A stretch of DNA of 64,000 nucleotides, taken from positions 1-64,000 of IMG/VR virus record IMGVR_UViG_3300018481_000018. One strand, written 5' to 3'. Below the pieces are notes generated by a model. That model worked only from the letters and a program-made list of their open reading frames with translations. It did not search any database and was not told the DNA's origin. The DNA comes from a virus. The stretch's first letter is position 1, and every line of letters starts with the position of its first letter. Both the position numbers and the translations under genes were made by a program. Shown one piece after another: positions 7,399-15,300 of the stretch.

Positions 7399-8018
7399 CC
7401 GTCACTGGAGGCTATGTCCGGCACCGGGATCGCATGGTTCAGGAGTCGGTCTACCAGGATCTGCGCGACACCCTGATTGCCTGCCGGTGGCTGGAGGGCA
7501 CTACCTCCAAGCCGGTGGCCGACCCGTACAACGCCGGCGTGTGGGGTGTGGTGACTACGGCGGCCATCGAGCTGTTGCCCTTGCTCGAGAATGACCCTGT
7601 GGTCTTGATCGACTACTTCCCCGAGGCTGAGGGCGGTTCGGTGGCCGGCGAGCCTTCGACTGGCAAGACCGAGATCAACACGTTGGCGCTGGACAATGGG
7701 ACACGCGTCGGAACTGCGCCGGTCGAGCTGGGTAACCAGTCGGCCGAGCTGATCACCTACCGGTTCAACCTGGCTTTCTACGCAGCCAGTGATGGCCTGG
7801 CCCAGGCTGTGCTCGGGGACCTGGCCGATCGCTACCGAGGTCGTCTGGTGCGTCCTGAGGTGATCGAGCTCTGGAACTTCAACAGTGCGGCGGTCGACCC
7901 GGTGGTCCGGATGGAGGTCGAGAGCTACTCCTTCACGCAGAACACCGATCAGCAGATCGCCCCGCATGAGGTGAACCTGTACTTCGCGGAGCTTGAGGTC
8001 GAGGACCAGGTGGACTGA
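7395..8018 (+). CDS. Probable tail completion / head-tail joining protein
   Basis: The 207-residue product starts at GTG in a GTGA overlap, with GAAGGAGG upstream. The N-terminal half is helical (ESVYQDLRDTLIACRWLEG) and the second half beta-rich, ending in HEVNLYFAELEVEDQVD. Size and place between connectors and the major tail gene fit a tail terminator or completion protein. This is positional inference. Confidence 0.55.
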   Translation: MTVTGGYVRHRDRMVQESVYQDLRDTLIACRWLEGTTSKPVADPYNAGVWGVVTTAAIELLPLLENDPVVLIDYFPEAEGGSVAGEPSTGKTEINTLALDNGTRVGTAPVELGNQSAELITYRFNLAFYAASDGLAQAVLGDLADRYRGRLVRPEVIELWNFNSAAVDPVVRMEVESYSFTQNTDQQIAPHEVNLYFAELEVEDQVD

Positions 8019-8185
8019 TGGCCCAGGCTTTGAGCCATCTGAACGGGCGTCTGTTTTGGTGGTGGGCCGTTCCGAGCTACTTCGGCGGAGCTGTCATCTG
8101 TTGGGCAGTTGCGCGTCTTCTGCGCAGCTGGTGGGAGATCGAGCACATGATCCGATCACATGAGCGTCATTTGAGGCCCGCCTGA
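8018..8185 (+). CDS. Small single-span membrane protein (55 aa)
   Basis: The ATG overlaps the previous stop (TGATG). Residues about 13-36 form a hydrophobic, aromatic segment (FWWWAVPSYFGGAVICWAV) flanked by basic residues (ARLLRSWW), a likely transmembrane helix with a positively charged cytoplasmic tail. The coding sequence contains a copy of the dispersed repeat (TCTGAACGGGCG then TCTG at 8038). A membrane protein inside the connector operon is unusual; no function can be assigned. Confidence 0.5.
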   Translation: MAQALSHLNGRLFWWWAVPSYFGGAVICWAVARLLRSWWEIEHMIRSHERHLRPA

Positions 8186-8246
8186 TCTCCATCTGACGGG
8201 CTAGGACGCCGACAGACCCACTGGAAACTGGAAGTGGGTGTTGTAC

Positions 8247-8519
8247 ATGGACGTGAGCTTCGACATGAAGAAGTTCCTCCGGATGAGGCGAGACCGGGCG
8301 GTCGGGTCGATCTTGGGATACGCCGAAGCGGAGATTGGGCCGAAGCTCACGAAGGCGGAGTGGGAAGCGCTGCGGCGGGTCGTGTTGGACGCCACGAACA
8401 GCTACCACGACACCGTGCTCGACCTCGTGAAGTCTGATGACTCGACGAGGAACGACCATCTGATCTCTCTCCTGGAGAGCGTGGACCGGGGACTGGCTCG
8501 TCAAGCGCAGCCGCACTAA
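8247..8519 (+). CDS. Hypothetical protein in the tail-completion region (90 aa)
   Basis: The product begins MDVSFDMKKFLRMRRDRAV and is predicted helical, with no Cys and no membrane segment. A GTG at 8238 is an alternative start 3 codons upstream; neither has a strong ribosome site. It follows the small membrane gene by 61 bases and is followed by a start-associated element at 8520. A role in tail assembly is inferred only from position. Confidence 0.5.
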   Translation: MDVSFDMKKFLRMRRDRAVGSILGYAEAEIGPKLTKAEWEALRRVVLDATNSYHDTVLDLVKSDDSTRNDHLISLLESVDRGLARQAQPH

Positions 8520-8555
8520 TCCGGACGCGTGTTCATTCCGGCTCCTCATGAGCCG
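8520..8555 (+). promoter_or_regulatory. Start-associated element plus short hairpin before gene at 8586
   Basis: TCCGGACGCGTG at 8520-8531 is one good half-site; the second (TTCATTCC) is degenerate. A perfect CGGCTC/GAGCCG hairpin with a 5-base loop follows at 8539-8555. Confidence 0.4.
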
Positions 8556-8585
8556 ATACCGGGGTAACACAAGGGAGGTGAGACC

Positions 8586-9245
8586 ATGCCGCAGTTGACC
8601 GTGAAGGTGAAGGACCGCCGGGGAACTGTGCACGGTGGTCTCGACCGCCGGATCAAGCAGTTCGTCGACGCTGAGCAGCGCGCTCGCACGATGGCCGCGC
8701 GCGCCGCGACGACGAGTACGCGCGCCAATGTCACCTACCGCCGCGACATCATCCCCCCTCGCCCCGGCCGGTCCTCGACTGGTGGCCGGATGAAGCAGGC
8801 CCTTCAGTGGGAGCCCAAGAACGGCATGGTCGAGTTCGACATGGCCAAGGCTGACCGCGAGGCTCCCCACTGGATCATCCAGAACGTGGGGACGGGCAGA
8901 TCCGCCACGCTGAAGAAGGCGAACGTCTCCAACCCGACCGGCCGACCCAAGAAGGGCGCGACCTACAAGCGTCGCATCCCCTCTCAGGTGGGCCGCCCCA
9001 TCGCCCCAGGACTCGTCTTCGCCACTGGCGGCCGGTACTCCCAACCCGGCAGCCGGCGCAACGAGCAGCTTCATCTGATCTCCAGCGTGTCCGGCGCGCC
9101 CACGGTGCCGGTTCGGATGCGCATCCAGAAGGAGATCCCTCCCCAGCGCTTCGTGCAGCGAGGTGGGGAACATGGCTTCCGCGAGTACAAGCAAGGCGTG
9201 CTCGCGGCAGCACGGCAAGCCTTCAAGAAGAGCAACCGGCCATGA
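8586..9245 (+). CDS. Basic minor structural protein, probable tail/neck completion
   Basis: The 219-residue product is very basic, with AAGGGAGGTG before its ATG. It contains many Arg/Lys clusters, RTMAARAATTSTRANVTYRRD and GGRYSQPGSRRNEQLHLI, and ends FKKSNRP. The position just before the major tail protein matches HK97 gp10-like neck/tail-terminator genes, which are often basic. Function is inferred from position and composition. Confidence 0.5.
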   Translation: MPQLTVKVKDRRGTVHGGLDRRIKQFVDAEQRARTMAARAATTSTRANVTYRRDIIPPRPGRSSTGGRMKQALQWEPKNGMVEFDMAKADREAPHWIIQNVGTGRSATLKKANVSNPTGRPKKGATYKRRIPSQVGRPIAPGLVFATGGRYSQPGSRRNEQLHLISSVSGAPTVPVRMRIQKEIPPQRFVQRGGEHGFREYKQGVLAAARQAFKKSNRP

Positions 9246-9323
9246 GGGTGGCTGGCGCTCAGGGGCGCGTCGTGGACACATCAACAAGCCCAATGCCTAT
9301 TAGAACGGAGGTGAGTTAGGCAC

Positions 9324-10640
9324 ATGGCGATCAAGGCAGGACAGATCCTGCATGTGGCGAATCAGTTCGTCGTCGACCGCATCCAGACGGCGGGCCCTGG
9401 CCAGCTGAACATCCCGCAGGAGAAGGTCTTCGAGCTCGGCAACTACCGTTCCGTGGGCATCGTCCGCGACGTACCCGACCTGACCTTCTCACTCGAGTGT
9501 CTCGACGTGGACACCGAGGTGGAAGCAGTGCTGGTCGGTTCAGTGAACCCGTTCGCTGACGCGACCAGCACCAAGTACGAGCTGGCCAACAACCGGCCGA
9601 TCGACATCATCAGCCCCTGGAAGACCCCGCATGGGGCCTTCGAGGCGGTGCACGGTGTCGCGGTACCGAACCTGTATCTGGAGAGCGCGAGCTACCGGTA
9701 CGGGTTGGCCGAGAACGCGGGTGAGACCTTCTCACTGCGCGGCGACTCGATCTACTACATCCCGGGCACCCCGTGGCAGGACATCTTCCTCGGAGACGAC
9801 GCAGGACTGGTCGCCGATGAGTGGACGTTCGAGCACGGTCCGGCTCTGGCCTACTCTGAGGGTGGCGTGACTCGTTACGCCCTCTCGGTGAGCGTGAACG
9901 GCCAGCGCCTGGTGCGAGGTACCGACTACTCCGAGACGGCCGCAGACGTCACCCTCCTGGGCGATTACTCCGGCCTCGGCTCGTCGGACACGATCTCGAT
10001 CGTGTACGGCGCGGACGGTGCCACGGACGGCGCGACGTACCCACAAGCGGGTCAGTCGCCGTTCGGCGCAGGCGACGGTCACCTGACCCATCAGGGCACG
10101 ACCGTCAAGCCGGCAGCCATCCGGGGCAAGGACATCGACGTCTACTTCTCGACCGCGATCGCGGGCGTCGACCTGGGTTCGGGCGTCGGTGCGCCGCACG
10201 AGATCCGCTGGCCGGATGTCCAGAGCGCCAACGTCGACTGGTCGGTCACCCTCGAGGAGGACCGCGAGTTCGGTAACCCCAACGCGATCGGCCGCGATGC
10301 GACCGACGTGCCGGCGGTGACTGGAGCCGTGGAGCTCAAGCCGCGATCGGTGGAGGCGTTCTACACGCGCCTGCGTCAGATCACCGGCGTGAACGATGTC
10401 CTCAAGATCATGGGTCCGCAGTCGTCCCTCGCGGGCGCGCTGCGCATCGAGCTCCGCAACCCGGAGTCCGGTGGTACCACGGCCTCGGCCGCTGGCACGG
10501 TCCTGAAGACCCACTACATCCCGGCGGCTCGCTTCACGATGCCCGGCTACACCGGCACCGTGCAGCAGAAGCTGAGCGCCACGCTCAACTTCGAGTCCGA
10601 CGACGGTGTGCTGGAGACCTTCAAGGGTCCGCGCGTCTGA
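9324..10640 (+). CDS. Major tail (tube) protein
   Basis: The 438-residue product is almost entirely beta-type, with GGAGGTGAG upstream of the ATG. It starts MAIKAGQILHVANQFVVDRIQ, contains a linker-like Gly/Asp-rich centre (about 215-255) and ends in a second beta domain (HYIPAARFTMPGYTGTVQQKLSATLNF). The gene is last before a strong terminator and the chaperone/tape-measure block, the standard place for the tail tube gene. It is larger than many tube proteins, so an appended surface domain is likely. Confidence 0.75.
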   Translation: MAIKAGQILHVANQFVVDRIQTAGPGQLNIPQEKVFELGNYRSVGIVRDVPDLTFSLECLDVDTEVEAVLVGSVNPFADATSTKYELANNRPIDIISPWKTPHGAFEAVHGVAVPNLYLESASYRYGLAENAGETFSLRGDSIYYIPGTPWQDIFLGDDAGLVADEWTFEHGPALAYSEGGVTRYALSVSVNGQRLVRGTDYSETAADVTLLGDYSGLGSSDTISIVYGADGATDGATYPQAGQSPFGAGDGHLTHQGTTVKPAAIRGKDIDVYFSTAIAGVDLGSGVGAPHEIRWPDVQSANVDWSVTLEEDREFGNPNAIGRDATDVPAVTGAVELKPRSVEAFYTRLRQITGVNDVLKIMGPQSSLAGALRIELRNPESGGTTASAAGTVLKTHYIPAARFTMPGYTGTVQQKLSATLNFESDDGVLETFKGPRV

Positions 10641-10650
10641 CAGCTGAACC

Positions 10651-10691
10651 GAGAGAGGCCCTCCGCCGCGTAGGTGGAGGGCCTCTCTTTC
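10651..10691 (+). terminator. Rho-independent terminator after the major tail gene
   Basis: GAGAGGCCCTCC pairs with GGAGGGCCTCTC around an 11-base loop, followed by TTT. It is 10 bases past the stop, so tail tube transcription can be uncoupled from the chaperone/tape-measure genes. Confidence 0.88.
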
Positions 10692-10703
10692 ACTCCGGAA
10701 AGA

Positions 10704-10916
10704 GTGAGATGGAAGGGAGGATTGCCTACCTCCGAGGGCCCTCGCGTTGGCGAGTTTCGAATCGTCAACGAGCCCATCTACAGTCTCGGTGCTACCCAGC
10801 GCGGATCGCCGGTCGGACTGGCTACCGACCCTGCGTCGCCTTTCATCGTCCGGTTTCGCGCCAGCAAGCTGGCGATCCTCCGACTTAGGGGCCCTCTCTC
10901 GAGTTCCCACGGCTAA
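10704..10916 (+). CDS. Doubtful small ORF in the structured interval (70 aa)
   Basis: This frame has reasonable codon use and a protein-like stretch (GEFRIVNEPIYSLGA, then FIVRFRASKLAILRL), but its start is unclear. GTG at 10704 has no properly spaced ribosome site, and a TTG follows GGGAGG with almost no spacer. Perfect hairpins in the same bases argue for a non-coding role. I do not recognise the product. Confidence 0.2.
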   Translation: MRWKGGLPTSEGPRVGEFRIVNEPIYSLGATQRGSPVGLATDPASPFIVRFRASKLAILRLRGPLSSSHG

Positions 10917-11043
10917 TCGGGACGTTCCACTTCTGCAAGCCTTACCTCCTCCAGCCGCCACGCGTTCAGCGACTGGACTTGGCTCTCGGCCACTTCCCGC
11001 CGAGGTGCGCACCTCGGCGTTGAAAGAGAACCATAGGGGCTCA

Positions 11044-11091
11044 ATCCGAACATAGTCAAGTTCTCTATCTGGACGGTCGTCGAGACGATCA
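11044..11091 (+). promoter_or_regulatory. Composite regulatory element ahead of the tail chaperone gene
   Basis: ATCCGAACAT at 11044-11053 is followed by TCTGGACGGTCG at 11068-11079 and TCGAGACGATCA at 11080-11091, half-sites with a 12-base step. It ends 64 bases before the ATG at 11156. Confidence 0.55.
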
Positions 11092-11155
11092 ACAGGTGAC
11101 TCCCGGCTAGGCGGAACGGTGGCCGGACCGGTCTGAACCTGACTAGGAGCTGCGC

Positions 11156-12085
11156 ATGGCGAACATCAAGGCTCGGCGGAAGCTGAGTGACCTCTACAAG
11201 ACGGGGGTCGAAGTCCGATTCGGGCCCGGCGGTCCGCAGATCGGCAAGGAGCCGGACGGGAAGATCGGCGGTCTCATCCGGGACGCGGATGGCAAGGAGA
11301 TCCCTCCCGGCGCGGAGGACATCCAGATGTGGATCCAGCCGCCGAATCCTCTTCACCGCGACATGGCGATGCGCGACGCCCAGGCTTCGCGGGCCAAGGC
11401 GCTGGTGCGCGCCAAGCGGGACGAGGAGTCCGAGGAACACCTCACCGTGATGGCCTTCCTGGCTGACATGAGTGACGAAACGCTGCTCGAGTACTGCCTC
11501 ATCCAGCAGCAGGACGAGTTCCGCCAGGATGCGATCCGCGAGGTGCTCGGCCAGGACGAGTGGGAGGACATGCAGTCCTACCAGGACGCCATCCGCCAGT
11601 ACGAGGAGAGCGAGCTGTCGCAAGAGGAGCTCGAGAAGGACGAGGAGTGGGTCGCTCTCAACGAGCTCGACATCAAGTTCGGCAAGCAGGTCGGTGATCG
11701 GGAGAGGGAGATCCGAGACGCTGCGCGCTCGGGCCTCCAGATCCAGCTTTCGTCCGGCCGGGGCAACCTGGAGCGCAAGGCGCTGAAGTTCCGCTCCGAT
11801 CAGGTCGGCACGCAGGCGTTCATGCACCGTTACGAGCAGGAGATGCTCTTCTACTCGGTGCGCGACTTCGAGGACAACGGCGTGCTGTTCTACGGCTCTT
11901 CTCGGGAGTTCCAGGGTGAGCATGACGAGATCAAGGCAACCGTCGCGGCGGCCCTGGCTCCCTTCATCTCTGAGTCGGCCGAAGCAAAAAACTGGCAAGG
12001 GGTGGTGTCTGGCTTGGGCTCGTCAGAGCCGCCCAAAGAGCAGGAGACTTCCGGAGCCTCTACCCCCGAGGATGCGAACGCGTAG
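11156..12085 (+). CDS. Tail assembly chaperone, unshifted product
   Basis: The 309-residue product is acidic and helical, with AGGAG upstream of the ATG. It lies between the major tail gene and the tape measure, the position of lambda gpG-type chaperones. Its last 30 residues are encoded past a slippery site at 11986-11992, where a fraction of ribosomes should move into the -1 frame. Only the unshifted protein ends in the Ser/Glu/Pro-rich tail (EQETSGASTPEDANA). It is expected to bind the tape measure during tail assembly. Confidence 0.8.
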   Translation: MANIKARRKLSDLYKTGVEVRFGPGGPQIGKEPDGKIGGLIRDADGKEIPPGAEDIQMWIQPPNPLHRDMAMRDAQASRAKALVRAKRDEESEEHLTVMAFLADMSDETLLEYCLIQQQDEFRQDAIREVLGQDEWEDMQSYQDAIRQYEESELSQEELEKDEEWVALNELDIKFGKQVGDREREIRDAARSGLQIQLSSGRGNLERKALKFRSDQVGTQAFMHRYEQEMLFYSVRDFEDNGVLFYGSSREFQGEHDEIKATVAAALAPFISESAEAKNWQGVVSGLGSSEPPKEQETSGASTPEDANA

Positions 12086-12363
12086 CAGACATTCCCTGGT
12101 ACCTCCAGGTGGCAATTGAACAGGCGTTGACAGTGCTGGGTTGGTACGAGAATGCCGACCCAGACGAGGTTCCACCCGAGCGACTGTGGGAGGACCCTGT
12201 GGGACTTGAAGAGTGGTGGAAGTGGGTCAAGGAGAAGCACGCCGACGGGCGTGAGGATGTAGCTCCGTCCAACAGGTCTGGACGCTCGTCTGAAGATGAT
12301 GACGATGAGCATCCAGACCCTGGAATGGCCGAGAACGACATCGCTAGGTACTTGAAAGACTAG
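11156..12363 (+). CDS. Tail assembly chaperone, -1 frameshift fusion (gpGT-like)
   Basis: Slippage at A AAA AAC (11986-11992) joins the first 279 codons to a -1 frame that is open from 11974 to the stop at 12363, giving about 402 residues. The shifted part contains a clearly protein-like segment that begins before any in-frame start (IPWYLQVAIEQALTVLGWY, then LWEDPVGLEEWWKWV), so independent initiation at GTG 12109 would truncate it. Gene order and the heptamer match the well known lambda G/GT arrangement. The tape measure gene follows 11 bases later. Confidence 0.82.
11986..11992 (+). other. Programmed -1 ribosomal frameshift site (A AAA AAC)
   Basis: Six A residues plus C are read in the chaperone frame as GCA AAA AAC, the canonical X XXY YYZ slippery heptamer. 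The -1 frame downstream encodes the second chaperone domain without a stop until 12361-12363. Confidence 0.85.
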
Positions 12364-12374
12364 GAGGCGCGGTC

Positions 12375-15300
12375 ATGGCGAATGAGGACTTCTTCCTCAG
12401 TTTCGGCTCGAACGCGCGTTCCTTCTCGCAGCAACTGATCCGCGATCTTGCGCCCGCCAAGAAGGAGGTCGCGGCCCTTCAGGGCATGCTCGACAAGCTC
12501 GAGACTGATGCCAACGGCTCCAAGGCTCCGCTGCTCAATGCCCTCCAGAAGACGGCAGGGGCCGGTGCTGGCGGCGGCCGAGGTCAGTCGGCGTACGGCC
12601 TCGACCAGATCCATGAGGCGGTCACCGACTTCCGCAAGGACATGGGCGACCTGTCGCGGGAGCTCAAGACCATCGTGGCCGGCATCAGGGCCAGTCAGGG
12701 CGCTCGAGGACGAGTGGCTCGGGGCGATCAGACCTACTGGGATCCGGGCGTCAAGCACTTCGTCAAGACCCAGGACGTGCGAGCCGGTCAGTACCCCGAT
12801 GCGTTCCGTGGGGGCTCGATGCCGATCGACCCTGCTCTCATGCGGGGAATCGCCGCACAGGCGCAGCAGGGCGCGCGTCCTGGTGTTGGTCAGCCGTTGA
12901 AGATCTCCGGCATCGAGGGCGTGAAGCTGGACCAGGCTTCGTTCGACCGGGTGGTCAAGGCGATCCATGAGGTTCGCGACGAGGTGCGCAAGATCGCTGT
13001 CAGGCCGGTGGCCGGCGGGGACACTCCTGCGCCCAAGACGACCGTGGCGCAAGCTGCTGGGTCGACACAGGCCACGGCAACCGCCTCTCTGGAGCAGCGC
13101 GAAGCGGCACTGAAGCGCAAGCTGGCTGAGATCAGGGTCAAGGCCGACCGGGTGGCTGCCCTGATGGCCCAGGCCGGTCATGCGGTCGAAGACAACATGG
13201 GCGAGATCGTTGCCGAGCTGACTCAGACCGAGAACGCGGTCAAGTCCGAGCTGGCCAAGCTCGAGCGCGAGACCACCGGCATGACTCGGGCTCAGCAGTC
13301 CACGGCTCGCCAGGAGGAGGCACGCAAGAACCGTCCGCCCGACCTGGATGAGGCTGAGTACGACCGGCGTGTGCAGATGCGTCAGCGGCTCAACCTGGCG
13401 CTCAACGAGGGCGCGTTCATGGGCTCCGTTGGCACCGGCAAGGGGCAACTCCAGCGGGCCGACCTGGTGGCGATGGCCGACCAGCTGACCAAGATGGGCT
13501 TCGCCACGCCCTACACCTCCAAGACGCGCGTGCCGGAACTCGCTCAGAACGTCGTCTCGGGCCGTCAGGCGATGCTGGCGCAGTACGGCCCCGAGATCCC
13601 GACCGAGCTTCAGACGGGTCGCCGAGTCGTTGCCGACAAGGTGAGTGATGCGGTTCGCAGCATCATCGCTAGCGCCAACATCAGCGCAGTCCAAGCGGCC
13701 GAGGAGGAGGCGGCGCGCGAGGGCATTCGGGCTGCGCGGCAGGCGGGCTACCTGCCCAAGGATCCGACCGGGCGGGCTACGACCAACATCGGCGAGGGGG
13801 CCACTTCCCTGGCCGGCCAGCGCATCAGCGGCGGCATCGGCGTTCCTCCGGGCATGGTCAAGGGTGCCGAGTACGACGATCAGATCTTCAAGTACCTCCA
13901 GGGCCTGAAGACGCTCCAGGATCGCTCCCTGGGCCGCGCGGCCAACCTGGCGATGGACCCGAACTACGACCCTTACCGGGTCAACGTCGCCCAGGAGATC
14001 ACCGGTCAAGGTGATGAGGCTCGTGAGGCACGGCAGGCGTTCCGCGCTTTGCGACGGGCAACGCTGGAGCTCGACGATCTGGCTGATGAGTTCCAGACCG
14101 CTGCGCAGGCCATCGACAAGAACGAAGACTTCATCGAGCGCGCCACCAACCGGCTGCGCCGGGCTGCGGCCGGCGAGGCGCTGACCCCTGACCAGCGCGC
14201 CAGGGTTCAGACCGATCCCGAGAACATCAAGGCCGCTCGCGCCAACATCGAACGACTTCAGACCCTCATGTCCAGCGACAAGTTCAAGGGACTCCAGGAA
14301 GTCTTCGAGGACCCGACCTTCCAGGAGGGCCACGGGAACCGGCAGATCTCGCGTGCTCAGTACATGCGTCAGATCGAGGACATCTCCAAGCAGGACCGGG
14401 AGATCTTCACTGCCGATGCCGCACGGCTGGCAGCGACCCGGTATCGGTTGGCTGGTGGCACCAAGGACACCTACATCTCCGATCTTCCCGGACTGAAGCC
14501 GTCTCGACGCGGCTTCGACTACACGAGCCCGGAGGGTCGCGACACCCAGATCCTCAAGGAGCTGAACCAGTTCTTCCGGTCCACTCAGTCGGGCCTGAGG
14601 CGCGAGGGCGAGATGCTGAAGGACGCCGAGAAGACCGGCGACTTCACCGATGTGATCGGGCAGATCCGCAAGACCGAGAACGCGGCGACCGGCTACCTGA
14701 ACCGGCTGGAGAAGATCGTCGGCTTCGCGCCGCCCATCGAGCAGGTGCTCGGCCGGCCGGTTACTCAGGAGAAGAACCGCGAGTCCGAGATCCGGCGCAA
14801 CCTTCAGTACGAGCGGGTGATGGAGGAGCGCGATCGCAAGCTCAAGCCGCAGACTCCCGAACAACTCCTCGAGGGCGCGAAGCGCGCAGAGCACGATGCG
14901 AGCGTCAAGGAGGCGGCCACCAAGAAGAAGCTGACAGCCGTCGAAAACGAGCTGGCAGCGGTGGAGAAGGCCGAGGCCAAGTCTCGCCAGAAGCTGATCT
15001 CTGGGCTCGATGCTGATGCTCGTGCCGCCTTTGAGTCGGTCGAGGCTAAGCACAAGGAGGCGACCAGCAGGCTCCGGGCGGCCGACAAGGAGCTCCGTCG
15101 GGAGCCCACCATGAAGGCCGACGACATCAAGTACGGTGCGCGTCGGGACCCGGCAACCGGTGCGTACGTCGACCCCTTCAAGCGGTCCGAGCTGGGCTAC
15201 GACATCAAGGACGCCAGCGGCACGCCGTTGGGCTATGGCCGATCTGAGGCGGCTGGGCGTACGGAGAAGCTCCTCGACCAGGTGAACACTGCTGAGCGCG

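Larger units (their letters stand above)
10692..11155 (+). other. Long structured intergenic region between tail tube and chaperone genes
   Basis: The 464 bases have no confident gene. They hold several perfect inverted repeats: a 12-base palindrome CGAGGGCCCTCG near 10733; CGCCAGC-AA-GCTGGCG at 10859-10874; and a 22-base perfect palindrome at 10998-11019 with arms CGCCGAGG/CCTCGGCG. They also hold an ATCCGAACAT motif and a multi-copy start-associated element at 11044-11091. A weak ORF is listed separately. The region could encode a structured RNA or be a complex promoter/leader for the tape-measure operon. Confidence 0.5.
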
